DNA of 25,629 nt from J061 sp003695725 [NCBI: Candidatus Schekmanbacteria bacterium] (GCA_003695725.1 RFHX01000237.1:1-25629), one strand, 5' to 3'; positions 15,843 through 25,084 are shown, counted from the stretch's first letter. The notes: generated by a model from the sequence alone, not told the origin. Numbers and translations are program-made.

Positions 15843-17573
15843 TCAAACAGGCAAAGAAGAAGGGGTTTTTACGAAATTTTCTATATTGAATTCGGTCAGC
15901 TTGCCGTTTTCCATTCTATATGCCTTATCGACATTGGCAAGGAGTGAAAGTCTATGGGTAACAATAATCACAGTTTTATCTTTCGTGATTTCATTCAATG
16001 TTTCCTGTATTGCGTTTTCGTTGTATGAATCGAGATTTGATGTCGGCTCATCAAATAGTAAAATAGGAGGATTTTTAAGAAGCACTCGGCTTATAACAAT
16101 TCTCTGCCTTTCCCCTCCTGACAATTTATCTCCCAATTCTCCAATGCGGGTATTATAGCCTTTGGGAAGCGTCATTATAAAATCATGTATGCTTGCCTGT
16201 TTCGCCGCCTCCATAATTTCCTCATCTGTGGCATCCGGTTTTCCAAGAGCGATATTTTCCTTGATAGACATATCGAAAAGATGTGAATCAGGCGCCACTA
16301 CAGACATCAAATCAAATATTGAGCGCATAGAAATTTTTCTTATATCCTTGCCGCCAATCTTTATCTCTCCGGATTCATATTCCCAAAACCGCATCAAAAG
16401 TTTTAGAATTGTGCTCTTCCCACAACCGCTTTCACCAACAATTGCTATACACTGCCCCTGAGGTATAGTTAAATTGAATTTATTCAAGACAAGAGGAGCA
16501 TCCTTCTTATATCTGAAATCGACATCCTTGAATTCTATATCGTATCTCGTAGGCAATTCGTCCGTGCTGTCAGGATGCTCAACAACTGCCGGCTCTTCAT
16601 CAATAATCTTGAAAAGCCGCTCTGCTGAAGCGAAGGATTCTGTCAAGTAATGCGACAAAACACTGACTGAAAAGAGAGGCACAAAGGCGCTCACTGAAGC
16701 AGTAGTTGTTACGATAACCCCTTGAAGACTCAAATTGCCGGAAAAATAACCTTTTAATGAAACTATCAGAGTAAGTATATTGGCTAACATTATCAAACAG
16801 TTGACTACACCAAACAACCAACCCTGTCTCGAAGAATGACCTCCCTTCAATTGGTTGAGATAATGGCCTCTTTTTACAATCTCTTTCTTTCGGTTTTCTC
16901 CCTGATTATAAAGAAGTATTGTTTCCAATCCCTGAAGCGAATCTGTAAGATAAGCGTTTGTTTCACCCAAAGTGGAACGAATCTGCTGTCCTGTTTTCCT
17001 GACATATCTCTCCCATGCAATAGGAATCACTACCGCTAGAATGAACTGAAAAGGAAGAATGACAAATGGCAAGACCCACCACCACATACCCATAAAAATC
17101 AGCACCGCCAAAGACACGGCAAAAGCAATAGCGAATGGTGAAATCGTATGAGCAAAAAATACCTCGATTATTTCTAAATCTCCGCCAATCCTTGAAATGA
17201 CATCACCGCTTCTTTTGTCAAGAAGCTTAGCAGGTACAAGTGGCTCAATTTGTTTGTAAAATTCTGTCCTCAGATGGGCAAGCAGCCTGAATGCAACATC
17301 GTGGTTGCCGAGCTGTTCAAGATAAGAACAGACAGCCTTTGACAGCCCAAAGACAAAAAGGAGAGCAATTGAAAATGTTCCCGGCTTCTCTGCGTCTGGA
17401 ATTATGAACAATGAAATAAGGTAAGCGCCCCATGTTATGATAGCGATATTTGACAGATGGTTTAAAATGCCAAAGAAAATTGCATAAAGCATCTTGCCTG
17501 TAACGGGCTTAATCATTTTAAAAAGCCGCCAAATGATACTGATTCTTGACATCTCTTTATTCTTATCTTCCAT
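15843..17573 (-). CDS. ABC exporter-type half-transporter, second subunit (permease-ATPase)
   Basis: This is a 576-residue fused membrane/ATPase subunit. I choose the ATG at 17573, six bases after GGAAGG, over the ATG at 17579 that touches the ribosome site. Six membrane helices occupy about the first 320 residues. The nucleotide-binding domain has GESGCGKST (Walker A), LSGGERQR (signature), ILLFDEPTSNLDS (Walker B) and VTHR (switch). It follows the partner gene by 46 bp and forms a heterodimer with it. Overall similarity is to CydC-like and to YbtP/Q- or IrtA/B-type subunits. The upstream Fur box favours iron or siderophore transport. The substrate and direction are unproven. Confidence 0.85.
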   Translation of the reverse strand: MEDKNKEMSRISIIWRLFKMIKPVTGKMLYAIFFGILNHLSNIAIITWGAYLISLFIIPDAEKPGTFSIALLFVFGLSKAVCSYLEQLGNHDVAFRLLAHLRTEFYKQIEPLVPAKLLDKRSGDVISRIGGDLEIIEVFFAHTISPFAIAFAVSLAVLIFMGMWWWVLPFVILPFQFILAVVIPIAWERYVRKTGQQIRSTLGETNAYLTDSLQGLETILLYNQGENRKKEIVKRGHYLNQLKGGHSSRQGWLFGVVNCLIMLANILTLIVSLKGYFSGNLSLQGVIVTTTASVSAFVPLFSVSVLSHYLTESFASAERLFKIIDEEPAVVEHPDSTDELPTRYDIEFKDVDFRYKKDAPLVLNKFNLTIPQGQCIAIVGESGCGKSTILKLLMRFWEYESGEIKIGGKDIRKISMRSIFDLMSVVAPDSHLFDMSIKENIALGKPDATDEEIMEAAKQASIHDFIMTLPKGYNTRIGELGDKLSGGERQRIVISRVLLKNPPILLFDEPTSNLDSYNENAIQETLNEITKDKTVIIVTHRLSLLANVDKAYRMENGKLTEFNIENFVKTPSSLPV

Positions 17574-17619
17574 AATCATCCTTCCTTTTTAAAATTGACA
17601 TCTCATATTGTGCAAATAT

Positions 17620-19386
17620 TCAGCTTGTAATAGCAGGCTGTTCATATTTATTCTGAGTTCTAACAAGATTTGCATATACGCCATTCTTTTCAATGAGCTC
17701 CTTGTGAGTTCCTGTTTCAACTATCTTTCCATCTTTTAGAGTCATAATCTTATGGGCATCTCTAACTGTCCTCAAGCGATGTGCAATTACAAGAGTCGTC
17801 TTTGTTTTTGCTATCTCCTGCAATGTTGCCTGTATCTTTTCTTCATTTTCAGAATCAACATTTGATGTAGGTTCATCGAGAATGAGAATAGGAGCATTCT
17901 TGAGAAGAGCACGGGCTATTGAAATTCTCTGTATCTGTCCGCTTGAAAGATTCTTTGCTTGCTCGACCAAAGACGCATCGAGTTTCTCAGGAAGAGAAAC
18001 AACAAAATCATATATTCCAGCGCCTTTGCAGGCTTCAAGAAGCTCTTCATCTGTTGCATCGGGCTTTGCAATCAAGAGATTTTCTCTGATTGAGCCATGG
18101 AAAAGATATGTGCGCTGTGAAACCATTGCTATTTTATTTCTAATGTCAACAGGATCGATTTCACTCAGCGGTACTCCTCCAACAGTGATTCTTCCGGAAT
18201 TGGGTTCATAAAACCTGACTATTAGGTTTGCCACCGTTGATTTTCCGCTACCACTCTCACCTACGAGTGCTGTTATTTTTCCTGTTTCTATTTCAAAGGT
18301 TGCATTTTTAAGGACAGGATTTCTGTCTTCTGCATATGAAAAAGTAACATCTTCAAATCTTATATCCAGATTATCACCTTTGATTTTCTTCTTTCCCTTT
18401 CTTCTTGCCAATACATGTCTGTCAGGCTCCTTATTGAGAAGCTCGAGAATAGATTTGGATGAAGATATTCCTTGCATAGCAACATGCGTATAAGCGCCAA
18501 GAATTCGGAGTGGACGGAAGAACTCATAGGCAATCAAAACTATGACTGCGGCGCTGCCTATGCTTAAAAGCCCGGACTGCATATATTTTATGGCAAGTGT
18601 AATGCCGACTGCAGTGCCGCACATTGAAATAATGTCCATCGAAAGAGTGGAAGTTATATTCGAATAGAGAAGCTTCATTGTTCTGATGCGGAAATTTTCA
18701 CTTTTTGTCCCTATTTCTTCCTTTCTTTTTCCAACAAGGCCAAATGTTTTTAAGGTCGTAATCCCCTGAAGCGAATCGAGGTAGTAAGCATGCAGATTTT
18801 CATACGAGAACCAGTGTTTCTTTGAAACCCTGTTTATCCATGCTCTGACAAAAATTAAACTAATCGGAATGAATACAACGAGAAGAAGAAGTGTCAGAGC
18901 TATCGATGGATTTATCTTTTTTACATAGAAATATAATCCAACTGGAGCTATGACGCTTAAAAATGCCTGAGGTATGCAAAGTCCAAAAATATTTTCGAGC
19001 TGTTCAACTCCCTCTACAGCAGTGGAAGTTAGACTGCCCGTCTTCTTTACATCTCTGTAGCTCAACTCAAGTTCGATTATCTTTGAATACATCAGCTCAC
19101 GGGCGCCAACTTTTACCTTTGATGAGATTGTGTAAACTGCTTTGTTCGCCACCCATGAAAAGAAAAATTTCACTACAAGCGCCGCCACCATAGCTAAAAC
19201 AGCAGAAAGAAACAGTTTATCGCCAAGAGATGTAATCTCGCCGTTGTAAACTTTGTCTACAATAAAACCAATTCGGTCAAAGAGGACCACTGTTGTTGCA
19301 ATCAAAATGAGATTCGCTATTACCGCAACAGCAGTCCATCCTTTAGATGCTTTTCCGAATGAAAAAATATTATATTTTTTTTCCAT
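17620..19386 (-). CDS. ABC exporter-type half-transporter, first subunit (permease-ATPase), Fur-controlled
   Basis: This is a 588-residue fused membrane/ATPase subunit. Membrane helices cover about residues 15-320, with a cytoplasmic loop YLDSLQGITTLKTFG (202-216) of CydD type. The ATPase domain has GESGSGKST (376-384), a slightly deviating signature LSSGQIQR, ILILDEPTSNVDS and IAHR. Catalytic glutamate and histidine are present. The ATG has GAAGGA upstream. It is the first gene of the pair and lies 45 bp behind a Fur-type operator. Heterodimeric exporter-fold pairs under Fur control in other bacteria (YbtPQ, IrtAB) import ferric siderophores; I infer a similar iron role. CydDC is the alternative but no cydAB is present. 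Confidence 0.85.
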   Translation of the reverse strand: MEKKYNIFSFGKASKGWTAVAVIANLILIATTVVLFDRIGFIVDKVYNGEITSLGDKLFLSAVLAMVAALVVKFFFSWVANKAVYTISSKVKVGARELMYSKIIELELSYRDVKKTGSLTSTAVEGVEQLENIFGLCIPQAFLSVIAPVGLYFYVKKINPSIALTLLLLVVFIPISLIFVRAWINRVSKKHWFSYENLHAYYLDSLQGITTLKTFGLVGKRKEEIGTKSENFRIRTMKLLYSNITSTLSMDIISMCGTAVGITLAIKYMQSGLLSIGSAAVIVLIAYEFFRPLRILGAYTHVAMQGISSSKSILELLNKEPDRHVLARRKGKKKIKGDNLDIRFEDVTFSYAEDRNPVLKNATFEIETGKITALVGESGSGKSTVANLIVRFYEPNSGRITVGGVPLSEIDPVDIRNKIAMVSQRTYLFHGSIRENLLIAKPDATDEELLEACKGAGIYDFVVSLPEKLDASLVEQAKNLSSGQIQRISIARALLKNAPILILDEPTSNVDSENEEKIQATLQEIAKTKTTLVIAHRLRTVRDAHKIMTLKDGKIVETGTHKELIEKNGVYANLVRTQNKYEQPAITS

Positions 19387-19430
19387 TCCTTCTTCTCCCC
19401 ATTAAATTTTCCTTAAAAGTTTTACCATAT

Positions 19431-19445
19431 TGAGAATCATTCTCA
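19431..19445 (-). promoter_or_regulatory. Fur box
   Basis: TGAGAATCATTCTCA is a 7-1-7 inverted repeat differing from the classical Fur core (TGATAATCATTATCA) at only two symmetric positions. It lies just downstream of the -10 box of the ABC pair promoter, where a bound repressor would block transcription. Confidence 0.8.
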
Positions 19446-19461
19446 TATGAATATCTGTTCA

Positions 19462-19490
19462 AATATAGTAACATATTTTCGCAGTGTCAA
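19462..19490 (-). promoter_or_regulatory. Sigma-70-type promoter of the ABC half-transporter pair
   Basis: On the minus strand a perfect -35 TTGACA (19485-19490) and -10 TATATT (19462-19467) are separated by 17 bp. The Fur box begins about 16 bp further downstream. The fit to consensus is unusually good for this window. Confidence 0.75.
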
Positions 19491-19525
19491 ATTTTTTTTC
19501 TCATTTCATCCTGACCTTCTATAGG

Positions 19526-19546
19526 TTGACGAAATCAATGAAATAT
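19526..19546. repeat. Short AT-rich element, copy 1
   Basis: The 21 bases TTGACGAAATC followed by AATGAAATAT recur with a single missing C at 25229-25248. Both copies are intergenic. Function is unknown, and the AT-rich content makes chance a serious alternative. Confidence 0.3.
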
Positions 19547-19611
19547 TTAGAAAAAATATGTTTTCACCTGATGGATTTTTTGTAAATTAAGTTAAATAAA
19601 GAGTAAAAAAT

Positions 19612-19646
19612 ATGAAAAATGGCGGTCAATAATGGGTAAGACTGCC
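19612..19646 (-). terminator. Candidate terminator after the ABC-2 transporter operon
   Basis: On the minus strand GGCAGTC and GACCGCC form a seven-pair stem with one mismatch and a 12-base loop, followed by ATTTTT. The stem overlaps the end of the permease gene and its stop codon. It is moderate evidence only. Confidence 0.45.
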
Positions 19647-20435
19647 GTCTCTTTTAGTTTTCTGCACTGCAAAGATAAAAATAGTGACACTCAGGGGAAG
19701 CATTATAATACAGAAAAGCAGAAGAGCTAAAATATGAAATTTCAATTGGAAAATTGAATACCCCTTCAATAGCGCCAGTCTCATTCCTTCCAATGCATAT
19801 GTTATTGGCAGGAAATATGACAACTTCTGAAGCCATGATGGCAAGACATCTACCGGATAATAGACACCTCCAAGAAACCAAGATGCATTTGTGAATATCC
19901 ACATAAAGGGGTCGCCCCTTTTCAACACCATAATGAAACTTGCAGAAATTATTCCAAGACTTGAAAAAGCAATTGTTGTAAGCATTAATATTAAAATGGC
20001 AATGGGAATTCCCTTTGCATCCATATTCACGCCAAATACAAAAGCGCCCAACAAAAGATATAGGACAACACGGAGAGAAGTCAGAAGAAAACTATATAAT
20101 GATGAAGATATAATAATTGTGGGAATTGAAGTTTGAGTCACCAATAATGCTTCGAGGGTGCCGGACACCTGCGCACCCTGAATTGCCGTTGAAAAACTTG
20201 AAAGGGCAACTGAAAGATAACTCGAAAAAGCTATGCCTATGAGGACAAAGGCAAAGTAGTCTCCTCCATAGGGTTTCAAATAGGGTGATGCGGCAGTGCC
20301 AACAAGTTTCGAAACAAAATAAAAAAGTATCGTAGAAAGAAATATTCCTATAAACTGCGTTATAAAATTGAATTTATAACTTGACTGCTCCAAAAAATCT
20401 TTCTTCAAGAAAGCTAATGGTTTAGAGAGAATCAT
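19626..20435 (-). CDS. ABC-2 type transporter permease
   Basis: This is a 269-residue membrane protein with six hydrophobic segments and the ABC-2 (DrrB/NodJ-like) architecture. It has a long N-terminal cytoplasmic stretch with SYKFNFITQFIG, central FVLIGIAFSSYLS and ALLVTQTSIPTII, and the conserved GGVYYPVDVLPSWLQKLSYF near the C-terminus. The start overlaps the ATPase stop codon by four bases, so the two are translationally coupled. Such pairs export drugs, lipids or polysaccharides; no neighbour gives the substrate. A candidate terminator follows. Confidence 0.92.
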   Translation of the reverse strand: MILSKPLAFLKKDFLEQSSYKFNFITQFIGIFLSTILFYFVSKLVGTAASPYLKPYGGDYFAFVLIGIAFSSYLSVALSSFSTAIQGAQVSGTLEALLVTQTSIPTIIISSSLYSFLLTSLRVVLYLLLGAFVFGVNMDAKGIPIAILILMLTTIAFSSLGIISASFIMVLKRGDPFMWIFTNASWFLGGVYYPVDVLPSWLQKLSYFLPITYALEGMRLALLKGYSIFQLKFHILALLLFCIIMLPLSVTIFIFAVQKTKRDGSLTHY

Positions 20436-21445
20436 TCATTTTTGTCCTCTTCGGTTATCGATGAAAAAATCTCTTCCAAGCTTTGGCTAACAGGATGAAA
20501 GGATATCACATTTAAATCTCTATCCAACATCTCCTTAACTATCTCCTTTATCTGAAGTTTATCATCACTCAAATAAAAATCACAAAAGAACACCTTGTTT
20601 TCACTGCCATTTTTCAAGGATGGGTTATCTATTCCTTTTATACTCTTTAATCTTGAAACTAAATCTTCCTCATCGCCGAAAAGCTCTACTCTGTATCTAT
20701 TCCCCTTTGTTATTATCCTTCTTATTTCATCAATAGTGCCGCACGCTTTGAGCTTTCCTTTATCAATGATTGCGATTCTGTCACACAAGGTTTCCGCTTC
20801 AGATAAATTGTGTGTAGCAAGAATGACAGTCGTACCCCTTTTTCTGACGATTTCTTCTTTGATAAATTCACGAAGCTGTTTTGCAGCTGTCGGGTCAAGA
20901 CTTCTTGTGGGCTCATCTAAAAAAAGCACAGCAGGGTCTGTCAACAGTCCGCGCGCTATGGCAAGTTTTTGCTTCATTCCTGTTGAATAATCCTTGAAAT
21001 GCCTGTCTGCATCTTTTGATAATCCTGTTAATTCAAGAACTTCCTCAATCTTCTTTTTCGCCTCTCTCTTTTCCAAGTTGTTCAACACAGCAAAAAACTC
21101 TAAGTTTTGCCTGCCTGTAAGACGCCAATAACTGCTCCTTTCATCTCCCATAGCATAACCGATCGAGCGCCTCACCTTCATTCCTTCCTTTTCTACATCG
21201 AATCCTGCCACAAGCGCTTTTCCGGAAGTAGGAAGGACTACTGTGGAAAGAATTTTGAGAAAGGTTGTTTTTCCGGCCCCGTTTGGACCAAGCAGTCCAA
21301 ATAATTCACCTTTTCGAACTTTTACGGATATCCCCTTCAATGCCGTTATGATTTTCTTTCTAAAAGGGGCTGTCAAATAATCCCTATACTTTTTAAGCTC
21401 CCGGTAATTTTTAACAATATCGTATGTTTCTACCGCATATTCCAA
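20432..21445 (-). CDS. ABC transporter ATPase (DrrA/CcmA-like)
   Basis: This 337-residue ATPase pairs with the ABC-2 permease. Walker A is GPNGAGKTT (53-61), the signature is YSTGMKQK, Walker B is AVLFLDEPT, and the switch histidine is in LATHNL. About 90 residues after the ATPase core form the regulatory extension typical of drug or polysaccharide exporters. An insertion RELKKYRDYLTAPFRKK before the first core strand is typical of the YadG-like subset. The start codon is TTG with GGGAGA upstream; no in-frame ATG gives the full N-terminus. It is divergent from the DppD gene, with 154 bp between. Confidence 0.92.
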   Translation of the reverse strand: MEYAVETYDIVKNYRELKKYRDYLTAPFRKKIITALKGISVKVRKGELFGLLGPNGAGKTTFLKILSTVVLPTSGKALVAGFDVEKEGMKVRRSIGYAMGDERSSYWRLTGRQNLEFFAVLNNLEKREAKKKIEEVLELTGLSKDADRHFKDYSTGMKQKLAIARGLLTDPAVLFLDEPTRSLDPTAAKQLREFIKEEIVRKRGTTVILATHNLSEAETLCDRIAIIDKGKLKACGTIDEIRRIITKGNRYRVELFGDEEDLVSRLKSIKGIDNPSLKNGSENKVFFCDFYLSDDKLQIKEIVKEMLDRDLNVISFHPVSQSLEEIFSSITEEDKNE

Positions 21446-21599
21446 AATTTACTTATCTCCCATATCTTCAATTTGCTAAGTTTCTTGAAAAGATAACAGA
21501 TTTAATGATAAACAATATAAATCTATATTATAATAACTGAAAGGGCTTAAACAATAACTTTGTTTTATGCATTATTAAATTGAAAGGGAAAACAGAGAG

Positions 21600-22574
21600 G
21601 TGGAAAAAACGCTTCTAAATGTAGAAGATTTGAAAACATATTTCTATAAGAATGACAAGGTTATCAAAGCTGTTGACGGACTTTCATTCAAAATCAATGA
21701 AGGTGAAATCCACGGCATAGTAGGTGAATCAGGATGCGGAAAAAGTGTAACTGCATTTTCTATTTTAAAACTTATCCCATCGCCCCCGGGGAAAATCGTA
21801 AGCGGTAAAATCATATTTGAGGGGAAGGAAATTCTTTCACTGCCTGAAAAGGAAATCAGAAAAATCAGAGGCAACCGCATATCTATTATTTTTCAAGAGC
21901 CAATGACATATCTAAATCCCGTATTTACCATTGGCAACCAAATTGCGGAAGCTCTCGTTGTGCATAAGAATGTAAAGAAGAAGGAAGCAATGGAAGCCGC
22001 AATAGATATGCTTTCAAGAGTCGGTATGCCTGCACCTGAATTACGAATAAAAGAATATCCGCATCAGTTGAGCGGCGGAATGAGACAGCGTGTCTTAATA
22101 GCAATGGCGCTTATCTGCGGACCATCGCTTCTAATTGCAGACGAACCAACAACTGCACTCGATGTTACGATTCAAGCACAAATCTTAGACCTCATAATCA
22201 AACTGCAAAAAGAAAACAATATGTCCGTAATGCTCATTACACATGATTTTGGGGTGGTAGCTGAAACCTGCCAAAGAGTATCCGTAATGTATGGTGGAAA
22301 AATAGTAGAATCTGCAGATGTGTTATCCATATTTGACAATCCTCTTCATCCTTATACATCAGGACTTCTTAAAGCGGTACGCTCAGGAAATGAAACAGGC
22401 AGAAAGAAACGGCTTGAAACGATACCGGGAAATGTGCCAAATCCTGCTTTTTTACCCGAGGGGTGCCGTTTTAATCCGAGATGCCCAATTGCAGACGGCT
22501 ACTGCAGACAAAAGGAACCGGAATTGATTGAAAAAGAAAGAGGTCATCTTGTAAGGTGCTGGAAAGCGCAGTAA
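21600..22574 (+). CDS. Oligopeptide/dipeptide ABC transporter ATP-binding protein (DppD/OppD-like)
   Basis: This is a 324-residue ATPase that starts at GTG. The family's usual beginning (LLNVEDLKTYFY) fits this start. Walker A is GESGCGKS, the signature is LSGGMRQR, Walker B is LLIADEPTTALD, and the switch is ITHDFGVV. The C-terminal extension RFNPRCPIADGYC...RCW with conserved cysteines is diagnostic of peptide transporters and may hold an iron-sulfur cluster. The permeases, binding protein and DppF partner are missing: the next gene is on the opposite strand and the upstream gene is unrelated. It is an orphan here, so partners must lie elsewhere. Confidence 0.93.
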   Translation: MEKTLLNVEDLKTYFYKNDKVIKAVDGLSFKINEGEIHGIVGESGCGKSVTAFSILKLIPSPPGKIVSGKIIFEGKEILSLPEKEIRKIRGNRISIIFQEPMTYLNPVFTIGNQIAEALVVHKNVKKKEAMEAAIDMLSRVGMPAPELRIKEYPHQLSGGMRQRVLIAMALICGPSLLIADEPTTALDVTIQAQILDLIIKLQKENNMSVMLITHDFGVVAETCQRVSVMYGGKIVESADVLSIFDNPLHPYTSGLLKAVRSGNETGRKKRLETIPGNVPNPAFLPEGCRFNPRCPIADGYCRQKEPELIEKERGHLVRCWKAQ

Positions 22575-22580
22575 TGTAAG

Positions 22581-23789
22581 TCAACTTCTCAAAAAAGGCT
22601 TGAAACCATTTCGTTTAAGGCAGTCAATAATCTGATCAATGTGGTCATAACCTTTTGTTTCAACTGTAATTTCGATTCTCGTTTTGCTCACAGGAAGTCC
22701 CCACTCTGTCCTCTCGTGGGAAATCTGAAGAATATTTCCTTCACAATCACCGATACTGCCGGCTATTCCTGAAAGCATACCGGGAACATCATCTACATCG
22801 ACATAAAAACGCAAAAGGCGGCCTGTCCTCAATAGCCCCATATGGATGATTCTCTCTATGAGATTGACATCTATATTTCCACCGCTGACAACAAGGACAA
22901 CATTCCCTCTTATATTGTCTATCTTTTCTGAAATGACCGCCGCCAGAGGCACAGCACCTGCGCCTTCTGCCACAAGTTTTGCTTTCTCCATAAACATCAG
23001 AACAGCCGCCGCAATATCTTCCTCCTCGACTGTAATCAGATCATCTACATACTTTTGAATAATAGGAAGGGTTTTATCTCCTACCTTTTTTACTGCTATG
23101 CCATCAGCAATAGTTTTTGGAGAGGGCACTTCGGCAATTGCACCCTCTTTCAAGGAGTGATATGCAGAGGCCGCTTCTCTTGCCTGCACTCCTATTATTT
23201 TTATCGATGGATTTTTCTGCTTCACTGCATATGAGATACCGGAAATCAATCCTCCTCCACCTACAGGGACCACTATATAATCTATCTTTTCGAGTTCATC
23301 TATGATTTCAAGCCCTATGGTGCCTTGCCCCTCGATTACATCATAATCATTGAATGCATTTATGAACTTTTTCCCTGTTTCTTCAGAATATTTTTTTGCC
23401 AATTCGTATGCTTCATCATAGCTTCTGCCTTCAAGATGCACATTTCCACCAAGGTTTTTGCATGACTCAACCTTGACAAGAGGTGTATTCCGAGGCATAT
23501 ACAGGTCGCAATCAATTCCATATTCGCTTGCGGCAAAAGCAACTGCCTGCGCATGATTTCCAGCCGAAGCAGTTACGATTCCCTTGCCCATCAGTTCACT
23601 TTCATTCTTTGACACAAAATTATATGCTCCCCTTATTTTGAATGAACCTGTCTTCTGAACATTTTCAAGCTTCAAAAATATTTTCAAACCAAGGGCATCT
23701 GAGAGGGCATTTGAACGGATAAAATTCCTTTTTTCAATTATTCCGTCTAAACGATTTCTTGCCGATTCAATACCTGCAAGTGAAAGCAT
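22581..23789 (-). CDS. ilvA: Threonine ammonia-lyase with ACT domain
   Basis: This is a 402-residue PLP enzyme that deaminates threonine to 2-oxobutanoate, the first step of isoleucine synthesis or threonine catabolism. Lys51 in SFKIRGA is the PLP Schiff base, SAGNHAQ is the substrate loop, and GGGGLISG is the phosphate-binding loop. Residues about 325-402 form one ACT domain (LLRFYVDVDDVPGM...), likely for allosteric control. This length matches the single-ACT type rather than the two-ACT IlvA of about 510 residues. AAAGGAT precedes the ATG. It converges on the dppD-like gene with six bases between. The biodegradative TdcB name is an alternative. Confidence 0.93.
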   Translation of the reverse strand: MLSLAGIESARNRLDGIIEKRNFIRSNALSDALGLKIFLKLENVQKTGSFKIRGAYNFVSKNESELMGKGIVTASAGNHAQAVAFAASEYGIDCDLYMPRNTPLVKVESCKNLGGNVHLEGRSYDEAYELAKKYSEETGKKFINAFNDYDVIEGQGTIGLEIIDELEKIDYIVVPVGGGGLISGISYAVKQKNPSIKIIGVQAREAASAYHSLKEGAIAEVPSPKTIADGIAVKKVGDKTLPIIQKYVDDLITVEEEDIAAAVLMFMEKAKLVAEGAGAVPLAAVISEKIDNIRGNVVLVVSGGNIDVNLIERIIHMGLLRTGRLLRFYVDVDDVPGMLSGIAGSIGDCEGNILQISHERTEWGLPVSKTRIEITVETKGYDHIDQIIDCLKRNGFKPFLRS

Positions 23790-24181
23790 AGAATCCTTTT
23801 TTCTATTTCTATTGGAAGTTTATTGAATCATATAACAGATTTGGCTTTTTTCCAAAGTTTTTTTCTTCAAATGTGCGACAATGCTCTTAAATATAGTTTC
23901 ATACATAAACAATCTTTCTATATACTTTGTAAATTCGAAAATCCGTATTCACAATCCTTTTTTTATGCTGTCTTCTTGTGGATTACTTCTCCTAATTTCT
24001 GCCGCCGTCAGATTTGCTTCGCAAAAAATAATGTCATAAAGGATACTCTATCGAGCAATAAACCATTCAATTTTGAAAAGGAAGTTGAAAATGTTTATGA
24101 AAGATTAGATATATGAGGACTGAATTAATCAGCGGCAATCCAAATACACAAATGAAATGTATCTAATATCTTTACAAAAAA
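23790..24181. other. 392-bp intergenic stretch without a supported gene
   Basis: This lies between ilvA (leftwards) and the universal stress gene. A 97-codon frame on the plus strand (23823-24116) begins at TTG, is very rich in Phe, Ile and Asn and has no recognisable motif, so I do not call it. The segment around 23998-24021 is locally GC-rich, with CTGCCGCCGTCAG as a small near-palindrome. It could hold the ilvA leader, but I recognise no riboswitch or attenuator. Confidence 0.5.
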
Positions 24182-25084
24182 TCAAAACCTGACCGTCATA
24201 ACAGGTATATGTGACGACCTTATTACCCTTTCTGCCACCGAACCAATTACTACATGAGCAATTCCGCTTCGTCCATGTGTCCCCATCACGATTAAATTTG
24301 ACGCAAGTTCTTCTGAAAGTTCTATAATTTTCTCGTATGGTTCTCCTCTCTTAACGAATGTATCCACCTTGATATTCTTACTTTCTTCTCTATTCGCCAA
24401 GGCTTCCAATTTCTCTTTTATCTCTTCATCGATTTTTTCAAGCACATCTTCCTCAGAAATATAGTCGCTTAGATAATATGGATAATATGTTATAGGCTGA
24501 TTCACAAATACAAGATCAATCTCTGAATGATAAAAATTGGCAATCCTTTCTGCTAAATGAAGCGACTTTTCTGAAAGCTGTGAAAAATCATAAGGTACGA
24601 GAATTTTCTTAATATTATATGATTCAGGAGCTATTACAGTATCAACTCTCATTGTTATGACAGGTACTTTTGACGCTCTAATTACTTTTTCCGTAACGCT
24701 TCCAAGAAGAAGATGAGCAAGTCCCTTTCTGCCATGGGTCCCCATTACGACCAAATCAGCGTTAGTCTTTTCTATCAATGAAATAATCTCCGTGGGAGGA
24801 TAGCCGCGCAGAACAACGGTCTCGATGTCATTTTTTAGATTTGATTTTTCAACATATTCTTCCTGTATCTTTTCTTCAAGTTCTTCCTTCAAATCAGCAA
24901 TAATCTTAGGGGTAAAGTATTCTGAGGAATGAATGGGATCGGTTATCAAGGGCTCAGAAATTATATGTACAAGAATAATTTTTGAACCTCTATCTTTTGA
25001 AAAAAATTCGGCGAGATTAAAGGAATTCATAGAGCCATCAGAAAAATCAACAGGCACCAATATTCTCTTGAATAGATTTTCCAT
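24182..25084 (-). CDS. Tandem universal stress protein (two UspA domains)
   Basis: This is a 300-residue protein with two UspA domains. Each begins with a KRILVPVDFS or KKILVPYDFS strand and ends with the ATP-binding loop GTHGRKG...GSV or GTHGRSG...GSV (G-x2-G-x9-G-S/T pattern). Both domains therefore look competent to bind ATP. GGAGAAG precedes the ATG. Such proteins respond to starvation or oxidative stress, though the function here is undetermined. The gene is monocistronic and divergent from the partial gene at the window end. Confidence 0.93.
   Translation of the reverse strand: MENLFKRILVPVDFSDGSMNSFNLAEFFSKDRGSKIILVHIISEPLITDPIHSSEYFTPKIIADLKEELEEKIQEEYVEKSNLKNDIETVVLRGYPPTEIISLIEKTNADLVVMGTHGRKGLAHLLLGSVTEKVIRASKVPVITMRVDTVIAPESYNIKKILVPYDFSQLSEKSLHLAERIANFYHSEIDLVFVNQPITYYPYYLSDYISEEDVLEKIDEEIKEKLEALANREESKNIKVDTFVKRGEPYEKIIELSEELASNLIVMGTHGRSGIAHVVIGSVAERVIRSSHIPVMTVRF

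Noticed and set aside
15843-19386. CydDC assignment for the ABC pair
   Set aside because: Sequence resemblance exists, but there is no cytochrome bd gene nearby and a Fur box controls the pair. It is kept as an alternative only.
23823-24116. 97-codon plus-strand frame starting at TTG between ilvA and the stress gene
   Set aside because: The start codon and ribosome site are poor. Phe/Ile/Asn-rich composition looks like translated AT-rich noncoding DNA, and no motif is seen.
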